DNA from: Spiractinospora alimapuensis
GTDB lineage: Bacteria; Actinomycetota; Actinomycetes; Streptosporangiales; Streptosporangiaceae
Length of the DNA stretch: 64,000 nucleotides
Direction: 5' to 3'
NCBI RefSeq assembly: GCF_018437505.1
Contig: NZ_CP072467.1
Span: 1-64,000 of the forward strand
Positions 35,443 through 42,984 of the stretch are shown in pieces (within the stretch, counting starts at the first letter, position 1; the number at the start of each line of letters is the position of its first letter). The notes beneath the pieces are model-generated. The model was not told the origin of the DNA, made no database searches, and was given only the letters and a program-made list of their open reading frames with translations. Made by a program: the position numbers and the translations under genes.

Positions 35443-36813
35443 TCAACCGCTACCCGCGCCGGAGGGGCCCACGGTGGAACGTTGTGTCGCCGGGTCGCCG
35501 TCGACGTGGTCGTCGCGCGTCCGACGCCACGACCGGCGGTGCGCGGGACTGGGCGGCCGGTCCGCCCGCGCGAAACGTGGCCGGCGTCCTGACCGTCGCG
35601 TGACGTGCCGAGGCCGTGAACCCAGTCGGCCCGCCGCCAGGGCGAGCAACGCCACCAGGCTCGCGGGAAGGAGTAACCCGGTGCCGACCTGGGAGGAGGA
35701 GGCGATCGCTCCGATCGTGGGGGAACCGACGAGCGGTCCGATGTACCCCATGGAAACCGCTGTGCCGATGTTGCGGCCCACCCGCTCGGTGTCCATGTCG
35801 GCCACCGCGCTGAGAATCTGCGGGAAGATGCAGGACATCCCCAGTCCGACCAGGGCGAAGCCGGAGATGGTGGCCGCGGGATGGGCGATGCCCAGGGCGA
35901 CGGCGAAGCCGGCGAGTGCCGTCAGGGCACCGACACGGACCAGCAGCGCCCGGCCCAGGAGGAGGGCGATCCGGTCGCCCATGAGGCGGCCGGAGGCCAT
36001 GGCGATCGTGAAGGTGGCGAACACCGTCGCGGCGAAGGTCTCGCCCGCGCCCACGGCCTCCTGGGCGAAGAGGGCGCTCCAGTCCTGGACCGCGCTCTCG
36101 GTCAGCACGGAGGCGAAGGCGAGCCCTCCCAGGAACAGGACCGCGGGAGAGGAGGCCGGGCGCAGTGGCGTGGCCTCGGTCCGTCGTGGTGTCTCGGGGC
36201 GACGCGGGGTGATCCGCCGGAGAGTTCCGGACAGGGACGCGGCGACGAGACCGAGCGTGAACCCGACCAGAGTGAACGTCGTCAACGGATCCAGGCGGAC
36301 GTGGGAGGAGATGACTCCCGCGATCGCCCCCGTGCACCCGCCGAGTGACACGAAGGCGTGGAATATGGACAGCCGTGATCGGCCGGACGCCTGCTGCAGA
36401 CGCGCGGCCTGTGTGTTTATGCAGACGTTGAGGAACGACTGGCTCGCCCCCAGCGTCCCCAGCGCGAGCGTCAACTGGATCGGGGAGCCGGCCGCGCCGG
36501 GCAGCACGAGCGCCGCCGCGGCGGCGACGGCGGCCGGGGCGGTCGCGTAACGCAGCCCCACCCGATCGAGGATCGCCCCACCCATCCGGGCCGCGACCAT
36601 CGCGGCGATGCCGAGACCCAGTAGTGCGAAGCCGAGTTCACGAGTGTTCGTACCGCTTTGCTGCATGACGGCCGGAATGCGTGAGGCCCAGACGGGCAGG
36701 ATGGCTCCGGCGATAAAGAAGTAGGTCGCCATGACACAGACAGCGCGCGCTGGGCGGCCCAACGGGATGGCCTTCTGGGCGTGCGTTTCTGGGGTGTCGG
36801 GTTTCAAGGACAC
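35443..36813 (-). CDS. MFS transporter
   Basis: Protein of about 456 aa with twelve membrane segments: AVCVMATYFFIAGAILPVWA near the start, LLGLGIAAMVAARMGGAILD, and a cytosolic loop GTLRRITPRRPETPRR at mid-protein. A conserved glycine-rich GFALVGLGMSCIFPQILSAV sits in the second half. The C-terminal 60 residues are unusually Arg/Pro-rich and disordered. It resembles the MFS group with fucose-permease-like exporters; the substrate is unknown. The start is uncertain: GTG 36813 has GGAG only 1 nt away, so an upstream TTG 36825 is possible. Confidence 0.82.
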   Translation of the reverse strand: MSLKPDTPETHAQKAIPLGRPARAVCVMATYFFIAGAILPVWASRIPAVMQQSGTNTRELGFALLGLGIAAMVAARMGGAILDRVGLRYATAPAAVAAAAALVLPGAAGSPIQLTLALGTLGASQSFLNVCINTQAARLQQASGRSRLSIFHAFVSLGGCTGAIAGVISSHVRLDPLTTFTLVGFTLGLVAASLSGTLRRITPRRPETPRRTEATPLRPASSPAVLFLGGLAFASVLTESAVQDWSALFAQEAVGAGETFAATVFATFTIAMASGRLMGDRIALLLGRALLVRVGALTALAGFAVALGIAHPAATISGFALVGLGMSCIFPQILSAVADMDTERVGRNIGTAVSMGYIGPLVGSPTIGAIASSSQVGTGLLLPASLVALLALAAGRLGSRPRHVTRRSGRRPRFARADRPPSPAHRRSWRRTRDDHVDGDPATQRSTVGPSGAGSG

Positions 36814-37397
36814 GCTCCAAAGCAAATTAACCGAATCATTGATTTCGGCTGCGTAAAAAACGTCTCGGAAGAGCGGGATGGCGAATCGACCGGGCTTCCC
36901 CGAGGTGTCGCAATGGCCGCCCGAAAAGCGGAGTTCAAGAAAGAGAGCTTACAAGAAACCCGAGCTCAATGCACTGATCTTGGCAAATTAGGCGTGCTGT
37001 TGAATTCGCATGCAGAAATATTTCTTGGCTTTAGATCATATTTGAAGACCTGGCTTGACCGTCGCTCTGTTTGCGTATTTATCACTATCCTTGGTTCTTG
37101 GGTTTCTCGCATCGTGAAATTGGCGGAATTTTCATTGTCTTTATGGCTGGCCGGGGATTGCTGCGGGAATGCGTTGAAAGCATTCCCCTGGTGCGGTTGG
37201 GGGCAGAGAGCTTGGTGTGACCCGCGGGGCTCGTGGGGTCAGGGAGGTGCGTCGGGGTGGTCATCGGCCGCCGTGGCCCCGGCCGACAGGCGCCCGGCGA
37301 CCGTGTTCGGTCGGGGCCGTGGGTACGTCACCGGTCGTATGGGTAGGGGGGATCGGTACGGAGAGGAAGGCCTCCGACACGTGGGAAGGAGAGGCCG
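36814..37397. other. AT-rich intergenic island with hairpin
   Basis: Between about 36830 and 37190 the base composition drops strikingly toward A/T (for example AAATATTTCTTGG and GCGTATTTATCAC), unlike the rest of the window. A plus-strand open frame crosses it but has no motif. At 37165-37187 a perfect 8-bp stem GGGAATGC/GCATTCCC with loop GTTGAAA marks its right end. It may be foreign DNA, a regulatory RNA locus or a remnant; no gene is called. Confidence 0.5.
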
Positions 37398-37808
37398 ATG
37401 CCTGGTCGACAGGAACTCCCGGACACGGTGAGACGCTCACCGGCGAAGGCACAGCGAACATGGATCAAGGCCCACGACTCCGCCGTGGACAGCTACGGAG
37501 AGGGGCAGCGCGCGCATCGTGTGGCCTATGCCGCGCTCAAACACGGCTTCGAGAAGGTGGGGGACCACTGGGAAGCGAAGAAGCGCTCAGGCCCCTCCGA
37601 ACGGCGGGCCGTGAGCCGTCGGGCGCCGGGCCAGCGTGGGACCCGACGCCCCAGCGGTGGGGTGGACGAGAACGCGAGTAAGAGCCACCTCTACCAGCAG
37701 GCACGGAGGCTGGGGATCAGGGGACGCTCCACCATGAGCAAGGACGCGCTCATCGACGCCCTACGCCGAGCGAGTGACACTCGGACGTCGAAGGCCAAGG
37801 GGCGGTGA
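37398..37808 (+). CDS. ChaB-domain protein with Rho-N/SAP-like C-terminus
   Basis: Protein of 136 aa. Residues 5-60 form a ChaB domain (LPDTVRRSPAKAQRTWIKAH, HGFEKVGDHWEAK). After a basic, Ser/Arg-rich linker the end (SHLYQQARRLGIRGRSTMSK, DALIDALRR) is a Rho N-terminal/SAP-like helical domain that in other proteins binds DNA or RNA. ChaB began as a putative cation-transport regulator, but its role is unclear. ATG 37398 follows GAAGGAGAGG. It lies right of the AT-rich island. Confidence 0.8.
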   Translation: MPGRQELPDTVRRSPAKAQRTWIKAHDSAVDSYGEGQRAHRVAYAALKHGFEKVGDHWEAKKRSGPSERRAVSRRAPGQRGTRRPSGGVDENASKSHLYQQARRLGIRGRSTMSKDALIDALRRASDTRTSKAKGR

Positions 37809-37877
37809 TTCCCTCACCTCGGACGGCGTGAATGGCGCCGCCCACGGCGACCGTTCGCCCGTGGCGGCGCCGCGGAC

Positions 37878-38477
37878 CTACCGTGCGCAGCGGCGGAACC
37901 GGTACCACTTCGGGGCCGTCTTGTTCATCGGCCAGCCCATGTTGTCGGTGTCGGCGTCCTCGACGTGGACGAGGTCCCACTCGGGCAGAGCCGCCTCGAT
38001 CTCGCCCTGCGCGACGCCCTCGACGAGTCGCTGGTACCGGGAAGGACTGAACGCCAGCATCAGTAGAGTGGCGTCCGGTGCGGCCAGCGCCGTCACGCCG
38101 CGCCCCTCGGCGACCCGCTGTTCCGGGCTGAGTCCCTGGAAACAACCACTGTCCATGAACAGGTCGAACGTGCCGAGATTCGCCGACTCAAGCGCGGTTA
38201 CGTCGACGACGCGATAGGTGACATCGTCGACGTCCTGGGCTCGGGCGGCCTCGATCGCCGCTGGGACCAGGTCGACGCCCACTGTCTCCCACCCACGTCG
38301 GGCCAGCTCGGGTGCGAGCAGGCCACGTCCACACCCCACGTCCAGGGCACGCCCCGGTGTCGTTCCGTGTTCGTTCAGTTCGCGGTCGAGCAACCTTCCG
38401 AGCTGTGCGGCGGCCACCGGGCCATAGCGCTCCCACGGCGTGAGACCGAGTCGGTACATCAAGGGGTAGTTCGACAT
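37878..38477 (-). CDS. class I SAM-dependent methyltransferase
   Basis: Protein of 199 aa with SAM motif I GRALDVGCGRGLLAPELA near residue 43, the acidic residue of motif II in VGVDLVPAA, and DLFMDSGCFQGL for motif IV. It ends in WPMNKTAPKWYRFRRC. This is the general methyltransferase type 11/25 family acting on small molecules; the substrate is unknown. ATG 38477 is the only sensible start. It lies between the ChaB protein and the amidase with no obvious operon partner. Confidence 0.83.
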   Translation of the reverse strand: MSNYPLMYRLGLTPWERYGPVAAAQLGRLLDRELNEHGTTPGRALDVGCGRGLLAPELARRGWETVGVDLVPAAIEAARAQDVDDVTYRVVDVTALESANLGTFDLFMDSGCFQGLSPEQRVAEGRGVTALAAPDATLLMLAFSPSRYQRLVEGVAQGEIEAALPEWDLVHVEDADTDNMGWPMNKTAPKWYRFRRCAR

Positions 38478-38554
38478 GGCCCCAACCTAAGTCGGGCAGT
38501 GGGGGAGAGCCGTGCACCCCCCGGTAATTGGGGGGTTCCGCGTCTCGGCGGGAG

Positions 38555-39244
38555 TCAGGGTGCGCTGAGGAGGTCGTCGGTGTCGGTCCGGAGCTGGGGG
38601 AGCATCTCGTAGAGGATGTCCCCCGGACAGGAGGTGGAGACCAGGTCACGGTGCCCGACGATCGCCGAGGTGGGGAGGTCGTAGGCCGCGCAGAGCCAGG
38701 CACACACCTCCACGAGGGCGTCGTAGAGGGACTGAGGGGGTTCGTCCTCGTGGTACTTCCCCTCGTTCTCGATCCCGAGGGCCACCGGATTATGGTCGCG
38801 TACCTGCGCCCCGATCAGGTGCTCGCCGTTCTCGATGGCCTCGAGGGACCCCTGACGGCCCTCCATGACGAAACCGCCCCGGCTGATCGTGAGCTGTTGG
38901 CCGGTGTCGGACCATCCGCGACTGTCCATGTGATGGTTCTGGATCGCCCGCGACAGCTCGAAGGCCCAGTCCCGCGAGTAGTCGTCGGTGTTGCCGGTGT
39001 CGGTGTGGTGCACGACGATGTAGGTCGGTGCCTCGTCCAGCACGTCCGCGGCGCGCTCGGGGGCACGGGCCTCCCACTCCTCCCGAGTGAAGACGAACGG
39101 GGAGGTCGAGGTCGGTACGGGTTCGGTCGTCGGTCGCAGGAGGTGGGTCGCCCCGGTGACCACCGCCGCCGCGGCGATCAGGCCCCCACCGCCGATCATG
39201 GTCCTCCTGCTGGGCCAGCGCCGCTGGCGTCGATGCCTCGCCAT
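38555..39244 (-). CDS. N-acetylmuramoyl-L-alanine amidase (PGRP/Amidase_2 type), exported
   Basis: Protein of 229 aa with a Tat-like leader (basic start, SRRTMIGGGGLIAAAAVV) followed by an amidase_2/PGRP domain: REEWEARAPE, IVVHHTDTGN with the first zinc His, LTISRGGFVMEGR, and the second zinc site GHRDLVSTSCPGD. Such enzymes cut the bond between muramic acid and the stem peptide, remodelling or recycling the wall. The domain is complete. ATG 39244 starts the leader; the longer open frame upstream has no support. Confidence 0.86.
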   Translation of the reverse strand: MARHRRQRRWPSRRTMIGGGGLIAAAAVVTGATHLLRPTTEPVPTSTSPFVFTREEWEARAPERAADVLDEAPTYIVVHHTDTGNTDDYSRDWAFELSRAIQNHHMDSRGWSDTGQQLTISRGGFVMEGRQGSLEAIENGEHLIGAQVRDHNPVALGIENEGKYHEDEPPQSLYDALVEVCAWLCAAYDLPTSAIVGHRDLVSTSCPGDILYEMLPQLRTDTDDLLSAP

Positions 39245-39368
39245 CGCATCCTTTAGTCCCAGGGGGGAGTTCTTCTCCACCTCCCAAGATAACGGACAAA
39301 TCACGGCCAGGTGGTGTGATTGGCGTCGTACCAGGCGGGGGTAGCGCATGACGGGACACAGGTCGTCC

Positions 39369-41399
39369 CTAGTCCTCCCAGGGCTCGGTGCGCCAGAACG
39401 GCGTCGGCCGTTCCTCCGCCACCTCGAAAGCGATGGAGTCGGTGGACGTCCGCCCGTAGCGGTCCACGCTCGACACCTCCGCCACGTGGGAACCGATCGG
39501 AAGGTCCTCGGGCATGGCCACCCGCCACAGGTGGCTCGACTTCTCCGCGATGTAGCTCTCCGCGACGCTCTGCGGCGCGCCCGGTCCCCGCTGGTTGCCG
39601 CGCGTCTGCTGCCACCCCTGCGCCCTCTCCTCGCCGGACTCCGACACGAGGGCGTAACGCGCGGTCTGCATCTGGCGCACCACCGCGTAGGGGTCGGAGT
39701 GGTCGACACCGTAGCGGACCTCCTCACCCTCCCCGTCCTGAGTACGAGACAGCGGGAGCGGCTCGCCGTCGTCGATCCGAACGCTGACGTCCGAGTCCCG
39801 ACTGCCGTTCCACACGTTCGCGGTGAGGAACACGCCCTCGGCCAGGTCCTCCGGGGTGAACAGCTTGGTGTCGGCCAGGTCGTTGACGTTGACAGGAGGC
39901 ACGCCGTCCGCGCTGTTCGGGTTCCGCGCCGTCCACTCCCGTAGCTCCTCGAACCACGCGCGGTACTGCGGTGTGTTGAACGAGGTCCACATCTGGCGGT
40001 CTGGGTCGTGTCCGGAGGCGTGGAAGGAATCGGTGTACCGCGGCCCGGAGAAGTCGAACACCATGTAGCCACGTGGTTCGCCGAGACTCCCGAGGGACAT
40101 CGGGACACCGTCCCAGTCGAGGTCACCGGAGTACCACGCCCCGGAGGGCGCACCCGCGATCACGTGGTGGAACGGCGCCTCGTCCACGCCCACCACGTCG
40201 CTCCACCCCGCGTAGGACTCGCCGGGAAGGATCTGGTCGAGCGTGTGGGTGTGCCCCGACAGCGACACGGCCTCGCGACCTGCGAGGAGGTCGTACAGGT
40301 CCTGGGCGTTGTCGGTCTGGTGGGTCTCGTGGTCGTTGTCGATGAACGACAGCAGGGGGATGTGGTGGCTGAGGACGACCAGCGTGTGTTCGGGTACCTG
40401 CTCGAGGTCGTTGGCCAGCCACTCGAGCTGTCGGTCGGTCACCCGTCCGTTGTAGGTCGGGGCGTCCGGGTCGCCGCAGGCGTCCGGCAGGTCCTCCTCG
40501 GTGCAGGGGTAGACCGCGTTGTCCAGGACCACGAAGTGGACCTGGCCGATGTCGAACGAGAAGTACGGCGGGCCGTACTCCCGACGCCAGGTGTCGGTGG
40601 AGTCGGCGTCGTCGGTGGCGTCGTGGTCGTAGTCGTGGTTGCCGGGGACGTAGTACTGCGGCAGGCCCACGGCGCTCATCATCCGCTTGAACCGCGGCAG
40701 GAGGCCGAGGTCGTCCCCCACCACGTCACCGAGCAGGAGCATGCACTCCGCGCCGTCGAGGTCCCGCTCGAGCAGGTCGGTGACGATACTGTCCCGGACG
40801 TAGCCGACCTCGGTGTTGGAGTACGGCTGGGTGTCGCCCATCACCACGCAGCGGAAGTCGTTGGTGGGGCGGGTGGGCACCATCGGGAAGTTGACCGCGT
40901 CCGGCAGGGGCCCGGTCGGCTCCAGGCCACCGAAGCGCAACGGCGGTGAACCCTCCGGCTTGTGGTGGTAGGACATCTGCGGGATGTTGTCCTCGTCCAG
41001 GGGGACGGCCCAGTCGTTGGGCTTGGTCACGAAGACCGTCATGTCGTCCTCGGCGGGGAGCGCGTACCGTCCCTCGGCGTCGGTGCGGGTGACGTCACGG
41101 CCGTTGGCGACGACGACGTTGGCAACCCCGGGTTCGGTCTCGGGTTGGTGGGTGCCGTCCATGTTCACGTCGTGGAAGACGACACCGGTCACGGTGTCCG
41201 CATCCTCCGCCTCCCCCTCACCGGCGGGAACCACGTCGACCGAACCCGTGTAGTCGAGCTCCGCCGCGGTGGGCAGCGCGTCGTCCGGGGGCCGCGCGTG
41301 CTCGGCGCTGGCGGACCCCATCCCCAGGAGACTGACCGCGAGAACCGCGCCGCCCGCTGGCACGATGACCTTGGACACTCTCCGTGGCGTTCGGGGCAC
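39369..41399 (-). CDS. secreted calcineurin-like metallophosphoesterase
   Basis: Protein of 676 aa. After a signal peptide (VIVPAGGAVLAVSLLGMGSA) comes an SdrD/Cna-B-like beta domain (TGVVFHDVNMDGTHQPE), then the metallophosphatase core with all metal motifs: CVVMGDTQPY, LLLGDVVGDDLG, VPGNHDYDHD, VVLSHHIPLL and SLSGHTHT. A C-terminal MetallophosC-type domain follows. GTG 41399 has GGAGG 7 nt upstream, better than ATG 41435. It is likely exported and cleaves phosphoesters outside the cell, perhaps nucleotides or teichoic-acid-like polymers. Confidence 0.86.
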   Translation of the reverse strand: MPRTPRRVSKVIVPAGGAVLAVSLLGMGSASAEHARPPDDALPTAAELDYTGSVDVVPAGEGEAEDADTVTGVVFHDVNMDGTHQPETEPGVANVVVANGRDVTRTDAEGRYALPAEDDMTVFVTKPNDWAVPLDEDNIPQMSYHHKPEGSPPLRFGGLEPTGPLPDAVNFPMVPTRPTNDFRCVVMGDTQPYSNTEVGYVRDSIVTDLLERDLDGAECMLLLGDVVGDDLGLLPRFKRMMSAVGLPQYYVPGNHDYDHDATDDADSTDTWRREYGPPYFSFDIGQVHFVVLDNAVYPCTEEDLPDACGDPDAPTYNGRVTDRQLEWLANDLEQVPEHTLVVLSHHIPLLSFIDNDHETHQTDNAQDLYDLLAGREAVSLSGHTHTLDQILPGESYAGWSDVVGVDEAPFHHVIAGAPSGAWYSGDLDWDGVPMSLGSLGEPRGYMVFDFSGPRYTDSFHASGHDPDRQMWTSFNTPQYRAWFEELREWTARNPNSADGVPPVNVNDLADTKLFTPEDLAEGVFLTANVWNGSRDSDVSVRIDDGEPLPLSRTQDGEGEEVRYGVDHSDPYAVVRQMQTARYALVSESGEERAQGWQQTRGNQRGPGAPQSVAESYIAEKSSHLWRVAMPEDLPIGSHVAEVSSVDRYGRTSTDSIAFEVAEERPTPFWRTEPWED

Positions 41400-41637
41400 G
41401 GGGGAACCTCCATCGGGAGAGTCTTTCCAGGTCATCAGTGGTGCATGCGACGACCGCGAATGCTGAATCACCCTAAACCCGACGTCACGCGACGTCATCG
41501 CGACATGCCGGGCGGTCACTGATCCCGACGAGGGTCGCGTGCGGTCGGGTGCGATGGGGCTTGACCACCCCGAACACGACGATGGGGGCGCCGTCCCCCA
41601 TCTCCGGCCGGCACCCCCATTCCCCCAAGGTCGGTCG

Positions 41638-42729
41638 CTATCGACGCTTACCCGAGGAGCTGCCGCCCCGACCGCGGTCCGAGGAGCCAGAGGACCGCGA
41701 CGAACCCGAGGAGGACCCCGAGGAACGGCCGGAACCGCCCGACGACGATCCGGTGCCCCGTCCGGTGCGGGCGCTCGAAGAGCCGGAGGATCCGCTCTTG
41801 GGGTCCTTGACGCTCTTGGTCTTCTTGGCAGCCACCTTGGCGCTCTCCGTGGCGGAATCCCGACGCTTGTCGGCCTTGTCCGCTCTGCGCTCGGCCCGGT
41901 CGGCCTTGCGTTCCTGGATGTCCGCCTGACGCTCGGCCCGGTCGGCCTTGCGTTCCTTGATCTCGGCCTTGCGCTCGGCGACCTCCGCCTTGCGCTCCTG
42001 GACGTCCGCCCGCCGTTCGGCGACCGCCGCGCGTCGTTCGGCGGCCTCGGCACGACGATCGGCCGCGTGGGCCGCGGCGGCCGGTGCGCCGGTGGCGAAC
42101 CCCGCGCGGGGGGCCGGTCCACCCCGCACGGCGCCGGGGCCACCGGTGTAGAAGTCCTCATCCCGCTCGTGCAGCAGCACGTCCACGGTGATCGCGCCGG
42201 CGACGATCAACGTGCGCAGCGGCTCCTGGATCTGGGGCCCCAGTTCCACGGCGTAGCGGTCATCCGTCCGCCACCCGGTACGGCTCAGCCCGGTGTGCTG
42301 CTTGGAGATCCGCGCCACCTCCGCTTCGTGCGGCCCGAAGACGCGGAAGTTCCAGTTGGTCCAGCTGCCCTCGATCCGGCCGAGCGGGTAACCGTTGTGG
42401 TCCTCCAGCGTGAAACGTGACCCCAGGAGCTTGAGGTCCTGCACGATCGCCCCGACGGGGCGGGAGTCCGCGGTGTAGACGTGGATGTTCGGGAGCCCCC
42501 GCTGCCACGGCTTGTCCAGGACGAGCAGTGGCTCGCCGGTCGGCGACAGGACGTGGAAGCGGTGGGGGCAGCGCTTGGTCCCACGGCTGAAGTTCCAGAC
42601 CGATGTGTCCTCACGCACGTGGGCTACGGGGAATCCCTGGTCGTCGAACACCTGGTAGTAACCCTCGGCGGAGAACAACTGGCGGGGCTGTTCCACCATG
42701 AGGACCGACGATCGGTAGAGGGGCAGCAT
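41638..42729 (-). CDS. scramblase-like domain protein with heptad coiled coil and Ser/Gly/Arg-rich tail
   Basis: Protein of 363 aa in three parts. Residues 20-190 form a scramblase/LURP-like beta-barrel domain (YYQVFDDQGFPVAHVRED, IEGSWTNWNFRVFGPHEA, RTLIVAGAITVDVLL) that in this family binds or moves membrane lipids. Residues 224-293 are ten nearly perfect seven-residue repeats of the pattern ERKAxxx, a charged coiled coil. The last 60 residues are Ser/Gly/Arg-rich and disordered. ATG 42729 follows GAAGGG. The coiled coil and tail look like an oligomerisation or surface-attachment module added to the lipid domain. Confidence 0.75.
   Translation of the reverse strand: MLPLYRSSVLMVEQPRQLFSAEGYYQVFDDQGFPVAHVREDTSVWNFSRGTKRCPHRFHVLSPTGEPLLVLDKPWQRGLPNIHVYTADSRPVGAIVQDLKLLGSRFTLEDHNGYPLGRIEGSWTNWNFRVFGPHEAEVARISKQHTGLSRTGWRTDDRYAVELGPQIQEPLRTLIVAGAITVDVLLHERDEDFYTGGPGAVRGGPAPRAGFATGAPAAAAHAADRRAEAAERRAAVAERRADVQERKAEVAERKAEIKERKADRAERQADIQERKADRAERRADKADKRRDSATESAKVAAKKTKSVKDPKSGSSGSSSARTGRGTGSSSGGSGRSSGSSSGSSRSSGSSDRGRGGSSSGKRR
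41851..42060 (-). repeat. ten tandem 21-bp coding repeats (heptad coiled coil)
   Basis: DNA encoding residues 224-293 of the scramblase-like protein. Each 21-bp unit encodes one heptad such as AERRADV, QERKAEV, KERKADR or QERKADR. The GC-rich units are similar enough that unequal copying could change their number. Confidence 0.7.
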
Positions 42730-42984
42730 GCGAACCCTTCACTGTCAGTAGTGCACCCGTGGGGGACGGGTGTCGTGATCGGAGCCGGCAACCCCCACGG
42801 CTGAGGGGGATGTCGACACACACCATCATGCCCGCCCGATCGTTCTGCGTCTGCCCGGGATGCGCACTTATGACCCTGCGTGTGTGTCACACGGTGGTCG
42901 AAGCCACGCCCCGGCCGAGGCGAGAACAACACACTGTCCGTCGCACCGACCGGCCGGACACGAGCGCCACGTAGCCTCGGGCGG

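Noticed and set aside
36781-37431. Long plus-strand frame across the AT-rich island
   Set aside because: No domain, and its start lies inside the MFS gene's 5' end on the other strand. Kept as an unexplained composition feature instead.
41848-42063. CRISPR or satellite repeat
   Set aside because: The periodicity is 21 bp inside a coding frame and matches heptads of a coiled coil, so it is a protein repeat.
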